Source: an uncultured Pseudomonadota bacterium (GTDB lineage: Bacteria; Myxococcota_A; Bradymonadia; Bradymonadales; GCA-2716585). Taken from it: 32,872 bases of DNA. The stretch is taken from the NCBI GenBank assembly GCA_937123825.1, contig CAKZKQ010000318.1, positions 1 through 32,872 on the forward strand. Direction: 5' to 3'. Both the position numbers and the translations under genes were made by a program. Positions 24,393 to 32,729 of the stretch are shown here, piece by piece; position 1 is the first letter of the stretch, and each line of letters starts with the position of its first letter. The notes under the pieces were generated by a model. That model searched no databases, was not told where the DNA came from, and saw nothing but the letters and a program-made list of their open reading frames with translations.

Positions 24393-24489
24393 GAAGCTCG
24401 GTGGGTGGACAGGTCAGCGCCTGCCCTTGAAGGGAAAAGCCAAGCCACCCCAGGTTGTGAGCAAACACAACCCAGGTCGCCCGCAAGAC

Positions 24490-26034
24490 TCAGGGAGCAT
24501 CGACCTTGGCGCCGTCGGCGTCCACGGTGATGATCTCTTTGAGGCCAAAGGCGCCGCCTTCGATGGCTTTTTGGAGTTGGGGCATGATGACCGAAGCGTC
24601 TCCGGCGATCACCATGGTCCAACCCTCATCTTTAAGATGGGTCGATGCGGCCTTTTGCACGTCCTGGGCAGTGACGGCATCCAGCCGAGTCTGGAATCCT
24701 TCATAATAATCAAAGGGCAGGCCGTAATAATCCAGGCTCTTGTAGGTTCCCAGCAAGCCATTGATGGTGGCAAAGCGCGCCGGAAGGCTCAAAAGCGTGC
24801 CCTCCTTCTCGCGGCCAAGCTCCTCCGGGGTCGGCTCGCCCTCACGCATGGTCTTGATCTCTTTTTCCAACTCGGTGATGGCCAGCCCGGTGGCGTCGGT
24901 GCGCACCGAGGAGCTGGCCACAAAATAACCGTTGCGGTTGTTGTAACGGAAGCCCGCGCGGGCGCCGTAGGCGATGCCCTGCTTCTCGCGCAGGTTCATG
25001 TTGATCCGGCTGGAGAAGCCGCCACCCAGGATGCGGGACATCATGGAGATAGACTCGTAGTCCTCAGCGGTGCGCGCCGGACCCAGTTGTCCCACGTAGA
25101 TCTGGGACTGGGCCGCGCCGGGGATGTTGATCAGGTAGAGGGCGCTGGAGGTGGCGGGCTTGGCCTTGACCTTGGCCGCGCGGCCTTTTCTGGCCTTCCA
25201 GGCTCCCAAACGTGGGGCCAGGAGGTCCTCGATCTCCTTGCGCGTGATGTCACCAGCCACAAAGAGCTTGGCGCCTGCGGGGCTGAGACCTTTGACAAAC
25301 TTCTTGCTGTCCGCCAGCCGAATGGCCTTGAGCTGAGCCTCGGTCGTGATCCGCCCGCGCGGGTGTTTGGCGCCGTAGAGGGCGCGCGGCCACACACGAC
25401 GCGCGGCGCCTGCGGGGGTCGCGCGCGCCTGCGCCAGGCTGGCCTCGCGGGACTTCTTAAGCCGCTCCAAATCCGGACCGCGCATGCCAGGCTTTTGCAG
25501 GACTTCCATCAGGAGATCGAGCGCGGGGCCAAGGTTGCGCTTGAGCGTGCGCATGGAGACGCCCACATCTTCAAGCGAGGATGAGGTGCCGATCGAAACA
25601 GCCAGATCGGCCTGACGGGCCTCGTATTCGATCTTTTGCAACGACTCGGTGCCCTGGTTGAGCAGCGCCATGGAGAGCGAGGCCAGACCCTCTTTGCCGC
25701 GCGGGTCGTTGGCGCTCCCGATGGGGAAGCTCATGTTCATGGACACGACTGGCAGTTGGTGGCGCTCAATGAGATGGACGGTGACCTGCTTGCCGCGCTT
25801 GCCGATGGTGAAGGTCTCGACCTTGGGCAGCTCGACCTCGGGGGTTGGCCCGGGCTTGGGCTGCGAGGCGCGAAACTCGTCCTGGGGCCAGACCGGCTCG
25901 GGCGGCGGCGCGGGTTTGGTGTCGATGGGCTCGGGTTTGGGCTCAGGGGCCGAAGAGCAGGCCGTGGCCAGCAGGCCCAGCGCCAGCAGCGAGGTCCACA
26001 GGATCCGGCGCAGGCTTTGTGTGCTGTGCATCAT
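24490..26034 (-). CDS. M16-family peptidase-like lipoprotein lacking the zinc motif
   Basis: This is a 514-residue protein. The N-terminus is a lipoprotein signal with lipobox ATAC and Cys26, followed by a Pro-rich linker to about residue 70. The rest has the two-lobed M16 fold: an N-terminal lobe where HxxEH is replaced by ASLSMALLNQGT, and a C-terminal lobe with the conserved GIAYGARAGFRYN segment that holds the Arg/Tyr substrate pair. This is the pattern of the non-catalytic partner in two-subunit M16 peptidases. The start overlaps the stop of the catalytic partner by four bases, so the two are produced together, and they probably form a heterodimeric clamp. It is expected to be lipid-anchored in the envelope. 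Confidence 0.9.
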   Translation of the reverse strand: MMHSTQSLRRILWTSLLALGLLATACSSAPEPKPEPIDTKPAPPPEPVWPQDEFRASQPKPGPTPEVELPKVETFTIGKRGKQVTVHLIERHQLPVVSMNMSFPIGSANDPRGKEGLASLSMALLNQGTESLQKIEYEARQADLAVSIGTSSSLEDVGVSMRTLKRNLGPALDLLMEVLQKPGMRGPDLERLKKSREASLAQARATPAGAARRVWPRALYGAKHPRGRITTEAQLKAIRLADSKKFVKGLSPAGAKLFVAGDITRKEIEDLLAPRLGAWKARKGRAAKVKAKPATSSALYLINIPGAAQSQIYVGQLGPARTAEDYESISMMSRILGGGFSSRINMNLREKQGIAYGARAGFRYNNRNGYFVASSSVRTDATGLAITELEKEIKTMREGEPTPEELGREKEGTLLSLPARFATINGLLGTYKSLDYYGLPFDYYEGFQTRLDAVTAQDVQKAASTHLKDEGWTMVIAGDASVIMPQLQKAIEGGAFGLKEIITVDADGAKVDAP

Positions 26035-27404
26035 TGTTTGCCTCCGCCGGGTTCGGTGATGATCTCAATGCGCGGGCCAAGCAGCCAGGTCCTGGCCTGA
26101 GCCATGATCTGACCGGGGGTGCGCGTGCGGTAGAGTTCCAGGTAGTCGGCGGTGAAGCCGGGGTTGCCGGTGTAGTGGTTGAAGAACTGGAGGCGCTCGG
26201 CGCGGCGCAGGACGCTCTCCAGCCCCCAGATGAATGCCGACTCCAGGCCGGTGACCGCGCGGGCGATCTCTTCGGGCTTGAGCGGCTCGTCGAGGGCGCG
26301 CTGGAGTTCTTCGTTGATGATGGCCTCGACGTCGGCCAGCTTCACGCCCGGGTTGATGTCGACCATGATGTGGAAGACACCCGAGGAGTTGGACCCGGAT
26401 TGGTAGACGGACACGCGCTTGGCCATGGGCTTGTCGACCACCAGGCGCTTGTAGAGCCGCCCCCAGCCGTTGGCGCCCAGGACCTGGGAGAAGATGGAGA
26501 GCTCAGCGGTGCCCTCGGCCAGCATGGCGGGGCTGTGCCAGGCGTAGTGGACGCGCTCAAGGCGTGCAAAGTCGTCTTTGATGACCTCGCGGGTGGTTTC
26601 TTTGATGGTCGGGGCCGGGGTCTTGGCCTGGGTGGGCTTTTCGATGGTGGGGAAGCCGCCAAACCACTTCTGCACCTGCGCCTTGGTGGCCTCGATGTCG
26701 ATGTCGCCCGAGATGGTCAGCGTGGCGTTGCTGGGCACGTACCACTTCTTAAAGAACGCCGTGATGTCGTCCAAAGAGGCATTCTCGATGTCCTCGTGCA
26801 GGCCGATGGTCAGGTAGCGGTAGGGGTGGCCCTCGGGGTAGAGGGCGGCCGAGACGGCAAAGCGGTCCTTGCCGTAGGCGACGTTGTCGTAGCGCTGGCG
26901 GCGCTCGTTGCGGACCACGTCGCGCTGGTTGGAGAGGCTCTCCATGGTGAGCAGATCGAGCATGTAGCCCATGCGATCGCTCTCAAGCCACAGGGCCGTC
27001 TCCAGTTGGTTGGAGGGCACGACCTCAAAGTAGTTGGTGCGGTCCTTGTTGGTGGTGCCGTTGATGCTCGACGCCCCGATCTGGCGCAAGACATCAAAGT
27101 GGCGGTCTTCGCCCACGTTCTTGGACCCCTGGAACATCATGTGCTCAAAGAGGTGCGCAAAACCGCTGCGGCCCACGACCTCGTCGCCGCTGCCCACGTG
27201 GTACCAGACGCTGACGGCCACCAAAGGCACGCTGCGGTCCTGGTGGAGGATGATCTCCATGCCGTTGTCCAACTTGTACTTCTCAAAGGGGATGTCCGGC
27301 ACCCCTGCGTCGTCTTGCGCGGACGCGGGCGAGGGTGCCAGCAATGCCGCGCCCACCCACGCCGAAACGCACAACAGCGCCGTCAGCCTTAAAAAGACTT
27401 TCAT
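26031..27404 (-). CDS. M16-family zinc peptidase, catalytic subunit
   Basis: This 457-residue protein has a Sec signal ending in SPASAQ near residue 30. The inverted zinc motif HLFEH (His84, Glu87, His88) and the downstream Glu167 in VVRNERRQRYDN are the metal ligands and catalytic base of M16 (pitrilysin/processing peptidase) enzymes. The C-terminal lobe (from about 250) follows the same fold. GGAG lies six bases before the ATG. It is first in a two-gene operon with the inactive lipoprotein partner. M16 pairs of this type degrade or process peptides in the periplasm; the substrate is unknown. The long leader in front contains several dyads and an intrinsic terminator on this strand, so attenuation is possible. 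Confidence 0.92.
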   Translation of the reverse strand: MKVFLRLTALLCVSAWVGAALLAPSPASAQDDAGVPDIPFEKYKLDNGMEIILHQDRSVPLVAVSVWYHVGSGDEVVGRSGFAHLFEHMMFQGSKNVGEDRHFDVLRQIGASSINGTTNKDRTNYFEVVPSNQLETALWLESDRMGYMLDLLTMESLSNQRDVVRNERRQRYDNVAYGKDRFAVSAALYPEGHPYRYLTIGLHEDIENASLDDITAFFKKWYVPSNATLTISGDIDIEATKAQVQKWFGGFPTIEKPTQAKTPAPTIKETTREVIKDDFARLERVHYAWHSPAMLAEGTAELSIFSQVLGANGWGRLYKRLVVDKPMAKRVSVYQSGSNSSGVFHIMVDINPGVKLADVEAIINEELQRALDEPLKPEEIARAVTGLESAFIWGLESVLRRAERLQFFNHYTGNPGFTADYLELYRTRTPGQIMAQARTWLLGPRIEIITEPGGGKQ

Positions 27405-27578
27405 GCTCGCTCCAGACTTTTATGGGGGGGTGTGTGCAGGAAGAAAGCACGGTGCCAGGGGAACGGCGCGCAGAAAATGGACTCCAGACCGCTCGGGCGC
27501 ATCCGTTCCCCTGACGTGTGCTCATACGCTTTGTACCCCCCGTACGGCAAAGCGTTACGAACTCCCTGAGAAAAAATG

Positions 27579-27610
27579 AAAAAAAAGTGCGGGCGCCCTG
27601 TGCGCCCCAC
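27579..27610 (-). terminator. Intrinsic terminator on the minus strand, inside the M16 leader
   Basis: On the minus strand, GTG-GGGCGC pairs with GCGCCC-(G)-CAC around an ACAGG loop, followed at once by eight T. This is a canonical hairpin plus U-tract. No minus-strand gene ends just upstream, so it would stop either a short RNA or the M16 leader. Confidence 0.65.
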
Positions 27611-27628
27611 CCAACCAAGCCCCGCGAA

Positions 27629-27659
27629 CCCCGTTATAACGGGGCTCCGAAGCCATCAA
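27629..27659 (-). promoter_or_regulatory. Perfect 16-bp palindrome overlapping a possible minus-strand -10 box
   Basis: CCCCGTTATAACGGGG (27629-27644) is fully self-complementary. Read on the minus strand it contains TATAAC (27633-27638), 15 bp after TTGATG (27654-27659), a weak sigma-70-like pair. It could be an operator controlling the M16 leader. Confidence 0.4.
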
Positions 27660-27673
27660 GGCCCAATAACAGC

Positions 27674-27705
27674 TTGACAAGGCCAAGGTTGTCATCGTTT
27701 ATAAC
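27674..27705 (+). promoter_or_regulatory. Possible promoter of the lipoprotein operon with a dyad
   Basis: TTGACA at 27674-27679 is a perfect -35 box; TATAAC at 27700-27705 is a good -10 box, but the 20-bp spacing is longer than ideal. TGACAA and TTGTCA (27675-27680 / 27689-27694) form an inverted repeat over the -35 box, an operator-like arrangement. Confidence 0.35.
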
Positions 27706-27793
27706 CCATGGTCCCCGAGTGAATGAAGACAAAGATCCGGCAGCACACCACGATTGTTGTGTCATGGCGTGCGCAGACACGGGAGAGAGACTT

Positions 27794-28717
27794 ATGCGAT
27801 ACCCTATTCGCGCCATGGTCACATTGCTGGCATTGGTGGCGTTGGCGGCGGCGCCGCTGGCGGGCTGCGGCAGTGGCGGAGGCGACAAATCGGGCGCCTC
27901 GGACTCGAAGGGCGACAAGAAGGACAAGAAGGACAGCAAAAAGGGCGATAAGAAGGGCGACAAAGACGCCAAGTCCAACAAAAAGCCCAAAAACGTCCCC
28001 AAAAAGCTCAACGCTGACGACCTTGAGGGCAAAACCACGCTGGTGATGCCCTCCCCCGACCAGTTCCTCTCCGTGCTGGCCATCCTGGGCGACCCCAAAT
28101 GGGATGAACTCGTAGACACCATCGACAAGCAGGACTACGACTCAAAGACCCAGACCGCCATGGTCGCCGGCATCGTGCTGGCCCACTTCTTTGTCCACGT
28201 CCACGCCAAGGACGGTGACAAGGCCGTCGCCGCGTTGGACCACATGCTGGCCATGGCCGACAACCTCGGGGTCGAAAAGCCCGAGAAAGAGGTCAAGAAG
28301 GTCAAAAAGCGCATCAAGAAGAAGCAGTGGGCCGAGCTTCGTCAGGACTTCCTGGACATGAATCAGAAGCTCCAGGACGACCTCATCAAGCGTCAGAAGA
28401 AGCCCGACCTGGCCATCCTCATCTCGCTTGGCGCCTACCTTGAGGGCGCAAACCTCGGCGCCACCATCATCTCCAGCGACTACTCCGAGCAGCGCGCCGA
28501 GCTTCTTCGCCAGGGCGACCTCATCCGCGAGGTGAAGTCCTCCACCAAGAAGACCCTCAAAAAAGACGACAAGCACGTCGCCATGATGCTCAAGAGCCTC
28601 GACGACCTCCAGGATGTCATGGACGTCAAGGCCGACGAGTCCATCTCTGAGGACAAGGCCAAAGAGATCCGCAAGCTCGCGTCAAAGACGCGCAAAAAAC
28701 TCCTTGAGAAGGGCTGA
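27794..28717 (+). CDS. Lys-rich lipoprotein
   Basis: The ATG at 27794 follows GGGAGAGAG. The 307-residue product starts with a lipoprotein signal ending in LAGC (Cys25). A highly charged linker of repeated Lys/Asp/Gly (about 30-75) follows, then an all-helical-looking domain with many Lys-rich helices and a final segment of repeated K-x-x-x-K. No family is recognised. It is expected to be lipid-anchored in the envelope. It heads a plus-strand operon with two exported paralogs, 20 bp ahead of the first. Positions 27857-27933, covering the lipobox and the start of the linker, are identical to the gene start at 32796-32872, so the two lipoproteins are paralogs. Confidence 0.8.
   Translation: MRYPIRAMVTLLALVALAAAPLAGCGSGGGDKSGASDSKGDKKDKKDSKKGDKKGDKDAKSNKKPKNVPKKLNADDLEGKTTLVMPSPDQFLSVLAILGDPKWDELVDTIDKQDYDSKTQTAMVAGIVLAHFFVHVHAKDGDKAVAALDHMLAMADNLGVEKPEKEVKKVKKRIKKKQWAELRQDFLDMNQKLQDDLIKRQKKPDLAILISLGAYLEGANLGATIISSDYSEQRAELLRQGDLIREVKSSTKKTLKKDDKHVAMMLKSLDDLQDVMDVKADESISEDKAKEIRKLASKTRKKLLEKG
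27857..27933 (+). repeat. 77-bp block identical to 32796-32872
   Basis: Every base from the lipobox codons (CTGGCGGGCTGC) into the Lys-rich linker matches the copy at the window end. Just upstream the two genes differ at many positions. The sharp identity boundary points to recent duplication or gene conversion. The right limit of the repeat cannot be seen because the window ends. Confidence 0.85.
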
Positions 28718-28737
28718 GCGCAACGGGGGACCACACC

Positions 28738-29214
28738 ATGATTCGCACTTTAGCCCACATCCTGACCGCGCTGGCGATCACCACCGTGACGCTGGCCCCG
28801 ATGGGACAGGCGCAAGCAGGACCGGCGCAGGCGCGCCGCATGGCCGACAAGGTCATGGAGCGCTTCAACAATCAAGGGATTTTTGTCACTGACCAGGCCT
28901 TTGGCGTCGTCGCTCACGGCGGCCAGTCGGACTACGTCACCTTCATGACCGCCGGGGTCAAGTACCACGTCTTTGTCAGCGGTGACTCCAACATCGACGA
29001 CATCGGCATCAGCTTCTGGGGGCCCAAGCAGCCCAACGGAAACTTCAGCTTCATCAAAGGTCAGGGGATCAAAGAGGAGAGCAGCATCAAGCGCTTCCGC
29101 TCGATCGTCTTCTACCCGCGCCGCAGCGGGCTCTACCTGGCACGGATTCACATGTTCTCGGGCAACCCCGACGGCGCGCACATCTACACCGTCGTCGGCA
29201 TCGGTGGCTCGTAA
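28738..29214 (+). CDS. Exported protein, paralog 1 of a tandem pair
   Basis: This is a 158-residue protein with a Sec signal (MIRTLAHILTALAITTVTLA, likely cut after AQA near 27). The mature part is a beta-rich domain: DYVTFMTAGVKYHVFVSGDSN, DIGISFWGP, SGLYLARIHMFSG and AHIYTVVGIGGS. The alternation of strands and the YxVxVSGD-type segment recall pre-peptidase C-terminal (PPC)-like or similar beta-sandwich domains, but I do not recognise a named family. It follows the Lys-rich lipoprotein by 20 bp and is followed by a clear paralog. It probably acts in the periplasm or outside the cell. Confidence 0.8.
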   Translation: MIRTLAHILTALAITTVTLAPMGQAQAGPAQARRMADKVMERFNNQGIFVTDQAFGVVAHGGQSDYVTFMTAGVKYHVFVSGDSNIDDIGISFWGPKQPNGNFSFIKGQGIKEESSIKRFRSIVFYPRRSGLYLARIHMFSGNPDGAHIYTVVGIGGS

Positions 29215-29338
29215 AATGACCAAGGAGCCAACGCCCATGACACCCAACCCCGCAGAGACGAGCGCCCACCCGTCGGCAGCCTCTCAGGCACGGGACAAGC
29301 GGTGTCGGGGCACAGGCACCCAGCAAAGGAGGTCATCC

Positions 29339-29818
29339 ATGCACATCAAAACCACCCTGGCGCACATGTTGGCGGCGCTCGCCATCTTCGCGCCGCTCAC
29401 ATTCCCGTCCTCCACCGTCCACGCCAACGCCGCCGAGGCGCGCCGCTCGGCCAAGGCCGCCAGCAAGGTCTTCAACGACGAAGGCGTCTTTGTCGTCGAC
29501 CAGGCCTCGGGCGTGGTCCCCTTCCGGGGCACCGGCGACTACGTCACCTTCATGACCGCCGGGGTCAAATACTTTGTCCTGGTCAGCGGTGACTCCAACG
29601 TGGAAGACATCGGCGTGAGCCTCTGGGGCCCCAAAAAGTCCAACGGCCGCTTTCGTCTGGTTCACCACGAAGGCCTCAAAGAGAACTCCGACATCCAGCC
29701 CTACCGCTTGATGGCCGTCAAACCCCGCGTCAGCGGCCTCTACCTGATCCGCCTGCATCTGATTGACGGCGATCGCGACGGCGCCCACGTCTACACCCTC
29801 ATCGGCATCGGCTCCTGA
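29339..29818 (+). CDS. Exported protein, paralog 2 of a tandem pair
   Basis: The ATG at 29339 has a near-perfect AAAGGAGGT site upstream; the longer open frame back to 28973 is a shadow of the first paralog. The 159-residue product has a Sec signal ending near VHANA and the same beta-rich domain as its neighbour: VFVVDQASGVV, DYVTFMTAGVKYFVLVSGDSN, DIGVSLWGPK, SGLYLIRLHLIDG and HVYTLIGIGS. A 32-bp stretch (29537-29568) is identical in DNA to 28930-28961, so the pair arose by tandem duplication. The strong ribosome binding site suggests higher expression than the first copy. Function unknown. Confidence 0.85.
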   Translation: MHIKTTLAHMLAALAIFAPLTFPSSTVHANAAEARRSAKAASKVFNDEGVFVVDQASGVVPFRGTGDYVTFMTAGVKYFVLVSGDSNVEDIGVSLWGPKKSNGRFRLVHHEGLKENSDIQPYRLMAVKPRVSGLYLIRLHLIDGDRDGAHVYTLIGIGS

Positions 29819-29861
29819 AGCCGCCGACACCGCTGGTCACAGCGGCCCGAGGGGGGCATGA

Positions 29862-29880
29862 GGGGGGCAAGAAGCCCCCC
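29862..29880. terminator. GC hairpin between convergent genes
   Basis: GGGGGGC (29862-29868) and GCCCCCC (29874-29880) form a 7-bp stem around AAGAA, midway between the stops at 29818 (plus) and 29921 (minus). No U-tract follows on either side, so its strength is uncertain. Confidence 0.5.
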
Positions 29881-29920
29881 ATAGACTCCCAACCCTCTCC
29901 TAACTCCATATAACCTGCAA

Positions 29921-32320
29921 TCAGACGCTGCACACGGCCATGACACGGCTGAAGTCGGTCTTGCCATCGATGCATTTGTCGATGCCGTCCTGCATGAGGG
30001 TGGTCATGCCGCTTTCGATGGCCACGTCGCGGATTTTCTCTGCTGGGGCCTTGGTGTGGATGGCGTGCTTGAGTTCTTCGCTGCTGGTCAGCAGCTCGTG
30101 CAGCCCCAAACGGCCCTTGTAGCCCGTTCCCCCACAGGTCCGGCACCCATCGGCGCGCCAAAGCTGCATGTCGGAGGCTTTGACGATCCCCTGGCGGCGC
30201 TTGAGGGCGTCTTCGCCGTACTTCTCCACGATCTCATCAAACTCTTCCTGGGTCGCCACGTAGGGCTTGCGGCACTCTTTGCACAGGCGGCGCGCCAGAC
30301 GCTGGGCCAAAACCACCAGCAGCGCGTCGGCAAAACTGAACGGATCCAGGCCCATGTCTAGGAGGCGAGTGACGGTTTCAGGGGCAGAGTTGGTGTGGAG
30401 GGTGGAGAAGACGAGGTGGCCGGTGAGGGAGGCTTCTACGGCGATGGCGCTGGTTTCGTGGTCGCGCATCTCGCCGATCATGATGACGTCGGGGTCGGCG
30501 CGCAGGAAGGCGCGCATGGCGGAGGCGAAGGTGAAGCCGATGCGGGGCTGGACCTGGACTTGTCGCAGGCCCGCCTGGGTGATCTCGACGGGGTCTTCGG
30601 CGGTCCAGATTTTGCGTTCGATGGTGTTGATGTAGCCCAGCGCGGAGTGGAGCGTGGTGGTCTTGCCCGAGCCGGTGGGGCCGACGCAGAGGATGAGGCC
30701 GTAGGGCCGGGCGGAGGCGCTCTGGAGTTCGGTCAGGTTGCGCTCGTTGAAGCCCATCTTGTCGAGCGGGAAGGGTTCGGAGGCCGCCAGGATACGCATG
30801 ACGACGTCTTCGTTCTGGTTGGCCGTGGGAATGGTGGCCACGCGCAGCTCGACCTTCTTCTTGTCGATCATCATCTTGATTTTGCCGTCCTGGGGCAAGC
30901 GGCGCTCGGCGATGTCGAGCCCGGCCAGGATCTTGATGCGGGTCGAGATGCCGTTGCGGGCCTCCGAGGGGATCGCCTGATACGCCAAACACTCGCCGTC
31001 CACGCGAAAACGCACCAGGACGTTGCGCTCGGGGCCGTTGGGCTCAATGTGGATGTCGGAGACGCCGCGCTTGTAGGCGTCGATGATGATCTGGTCGACC
31101 AGGCGGACGATGGCCCCAGGGGTCTCGTTGTCCTCGACGACCTCAACCTGCTCTTCCGCGGCCGCTTCGCGCTCCTCGGAGATCTCGGCCTCAAGGTGCT
31201 TGAGGATCTCGTGGATTTCGCCCTCTTCCTCCTCATCACCGCTGTCGAGCGCCTCCTCGACGTAGCGGGCAAGCTGGGAGGGCATCGCCAGAACTTCTTT
31301 GATGCGCAGCTTGGACTGAAAGCGCAGAACGTCGTGGGCCTCGGTGTTGAGAGGGTCGGGGATGGCCACCGTCAGGCAGGTCTCGGTGACGTCCAGCGGC
31401 AGGACGTTGTATTGCCGCATCAACTCGGGGGCGATCTGGTTGTTGGCGCTGGGGTTGATGTTGACCTCGTCGAGGTCGATGAAGGCCATGTGGAACTTGC
31501 GCGCCAGAGTGCGGAAAAGCGCCCGCTCCTGGATCAACGCCATCTCCACCAGCACCTCGCCGATCCGCTTGCCCTTGGCCTCTTTTTGACGCGCCAGGGC
31601 TTGCTCCAGCTCCTCTTCGCTGATCAACCCCTGCTCCATGAGGACTTCGCCGATGCGCATGTGACGGCGCATCGTCAGCATCTTGTCCTCTAACTCTTCG
31701 CCCTCCTCATCCTCTTCATCGCCGTCGCCTTCCTTCTCTGACTCCGACTCCTCATCGGGAAGCTGCTGCACCAGCAACTCATCGATGGGCAGCTTGCGAT
31801 CCTCGGCCTGGCGCGCCAGACCCTTCTCCAGCTCGATCTCGGGCAGCGCGCCGTCTTCGACCAGCATCTTGCCGAGGAGATCAATGCTCTCCTTGGCGTT
31901 GACGCCGCTGGCGTAGAAATAAAAATAGTCGCAGTCGCTCTCGGTATCGAGCGGGAAGGCGTAGAAGCCCAGCATGTGATCGAGCTTGGAGGCCGCCGCG
32001 CAAACCTCAAAGTACTCCCCACCGCTGACGTGGACGCGCAGGTTGGTCGGGTCGGCCAACATCATCCGCGCAGGCGGCGCCCCATCCTCTTTATAAAAGG
32101 CGATGAAGGCGATCTTCTCGGCCTCCAGGTACTGCTTGGGACGCTCATGTCCCTGACCCTTGGCCACATCGCGCCCCTCCTGCACGACGATGTTGGGCAG
32201 GTTGGGGTTGAATGGGGTGATCCTGCCCTCGATCCGACCACCGTCGATGGTCCCGACCGTGACTGGGATGATGTATGCGGCCCGACGCTTGGCGCCCGGG
32301 TGTTGTACTTCTGCCGTCAT
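29921..32320 (-). CDS. GspE/PilB-family secretion/pilus ATPase with extended N-terminus
   Basis: The C-terminal half of this 799-residue protein is a type II secretion/type IV pilus assembly ATPase. Walker A GPTGSGKT is at 547-554, the Asp box includes WTAEDPVEI (572-580), Walker B is VIMIGEMRD (612-620), the His box is LVFSTLHTNSA, and a zinc site is formed by Cys680/Cys683 and Cys726/Cys729. Two GspE_N/MshEN-like modules precede it (about 148-186 and 221-355), separated by a very acidic linker (188-213). The first 145 residues (VTVGTIDGGRIEGRITPF, then FIAFYKEDGAPP) are a small beta domain not typical of GspE. The protein powers assembly of a pilus or secretion pseudopilus from the cytoplasmic face of the inner membrane. 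No other pilus genes are in the window. Confidence 0.92.
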   Translation of the reverse strand: MTAEVQHPGAKRRAAYIIPVTVGTIDGGRIEGRITPFNPNLPNIVVQEGRDVAKGQGHERPKQYLEAEKIAFIAFYKEDGAPPARMMLADPTNLRVHVSGGEYFEVCAAASKLDHMLGFYAFPLDTESDCDYFYFYASGVNAKESIDLLGKMLVEDGALPEIELEKGLARQAEDRKLPIDELLVQQLPDEESESEKEGDGDEEDEEGEELEDKMLTMRRHMRIGEVLMEQGLISEEELEQALARQKEAKGKRIGEVLVEMALIQERALFRTLARKFHMAFIDLDEVNINPSANNQIAPELMRQYNVLPLDVTETCLTVAIPDPLNTEAHDVLRFQSKLRIKEVLAMPSQLARYVEEALDSGDEEEEGEIHEILKHLEAEISEEREAAAEEQVEVVEDNETPGAIVRLVDQIIIDAYKRGVSDIHIEPNGPERNVLVRFRVDGECLAYQAIPSEARNGISTRIKILAGLDIAERRLPQDGKIKMMIDKKKVELRVATIPTANQNEDVVMRILAASEPFPLDKMGFNERNLTELQSASARPYGLILCVGPTGSGKTTTLHSALGYINTIERKIWTAEDPVEITQAGLRQVQVQPRIGFTFASAMRAFLRADPDVIMIGEMRDHETSAIAVEASLTGHLVFSTLHTNSAPETVTRLLDMGLDPFSFADALLVVLAQRLARRLCKECRKPYVATQEEFDEIVEKYGEDALKRRQGIVKASDMQLWRADGCRTCGGTGYKGRLGLHELLTSSEELKHAIHTKAPAEKIRDVAIESGMTTLMQDGIDKCIDGKTDFSRVMAVCSV

Positions 32321-32729
32321 GGGTGTGCCTCTCCGCCCGATCTTTCCTTCCTGTCACGACAGCAACGCGCCCACCCTCAACTTAGACCCTCAGATCTCAC
32401 CAGAACGCCAAGGAGAACGCTGTGCGGCCTACTGCCTGCCGGACACAGCCCAGAGTCGTCAATTGATCCAGTGAACGTGAATCATCCAAGCAGACATGCG
32501 TCGTAGAGGCAGAACACGATGGAACTCTGGCGCCGCTGCCCTCCGCTCAAAACGGCTTGATTTGCCTGCGGGCACCAAAGACAAGCCAGGCAAAGGTTGT
32601 GGACAAACGGGGCTCGACCTTGAAGAGTCGGGTCCGCTGCGGCTAGATTGCCCGTGTTGCACACAGGCATGATGCGCTGCGCCAACCGGGCACCGGCGCC
32701 AGAGGACCCCCAGGGGTAAGGATCAAGAT
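32321..32729. other. Divergent intergenic region with no recognised gene
   Basis: These 409 bp separate the GspE/PilB ATPase (minus) from the lipoprotein at the window end (plus). ORFs on both strands here lack family features or a clear ribosome binding site. No obvious hairpin or promoter pair stood out. Confidence 0.5.

Larger units (their letters stand above)
27405..27793. other. Structured divergent intergenic region
   Basis: These 389 bp separate the M16 operon (minus) from the lipoprotein operon (plus). From left to right they hold an 11-bp inverted repeat (27456-27466 / 27503-27513), an 8-bp one (27526-27533 / 27548-27555), a minus-strand intrinsic terminator (27579-27610), a perfect 16-bp palindrome (27629-27644) and a 6-bp dyad at a TTGACA box (27674-27694). 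No protein gene is supported. Confidence 0.65.

Noticed and set aside
25845..27392. A 515-codon plus-strand frame opposite the M16 genes
   Set aside because: Valine/Asp/His-rich shadow of two well-supported peptidase genes.
28973..29338. N-terminal extension of exported paralog 2
   Set aside because: It overlaps paralog 1 in another frame, is Ser/Thr/Ala-rich, and the ATG at 29339 has an excellent ribosome binding site and a signal peptide.
32459..32685. Two overlapping minus-strand frames of 67 codons upstream of the last lipoprotein
   Set aside because: No domain, no good start site, and composition typical of random GC-rich frames.
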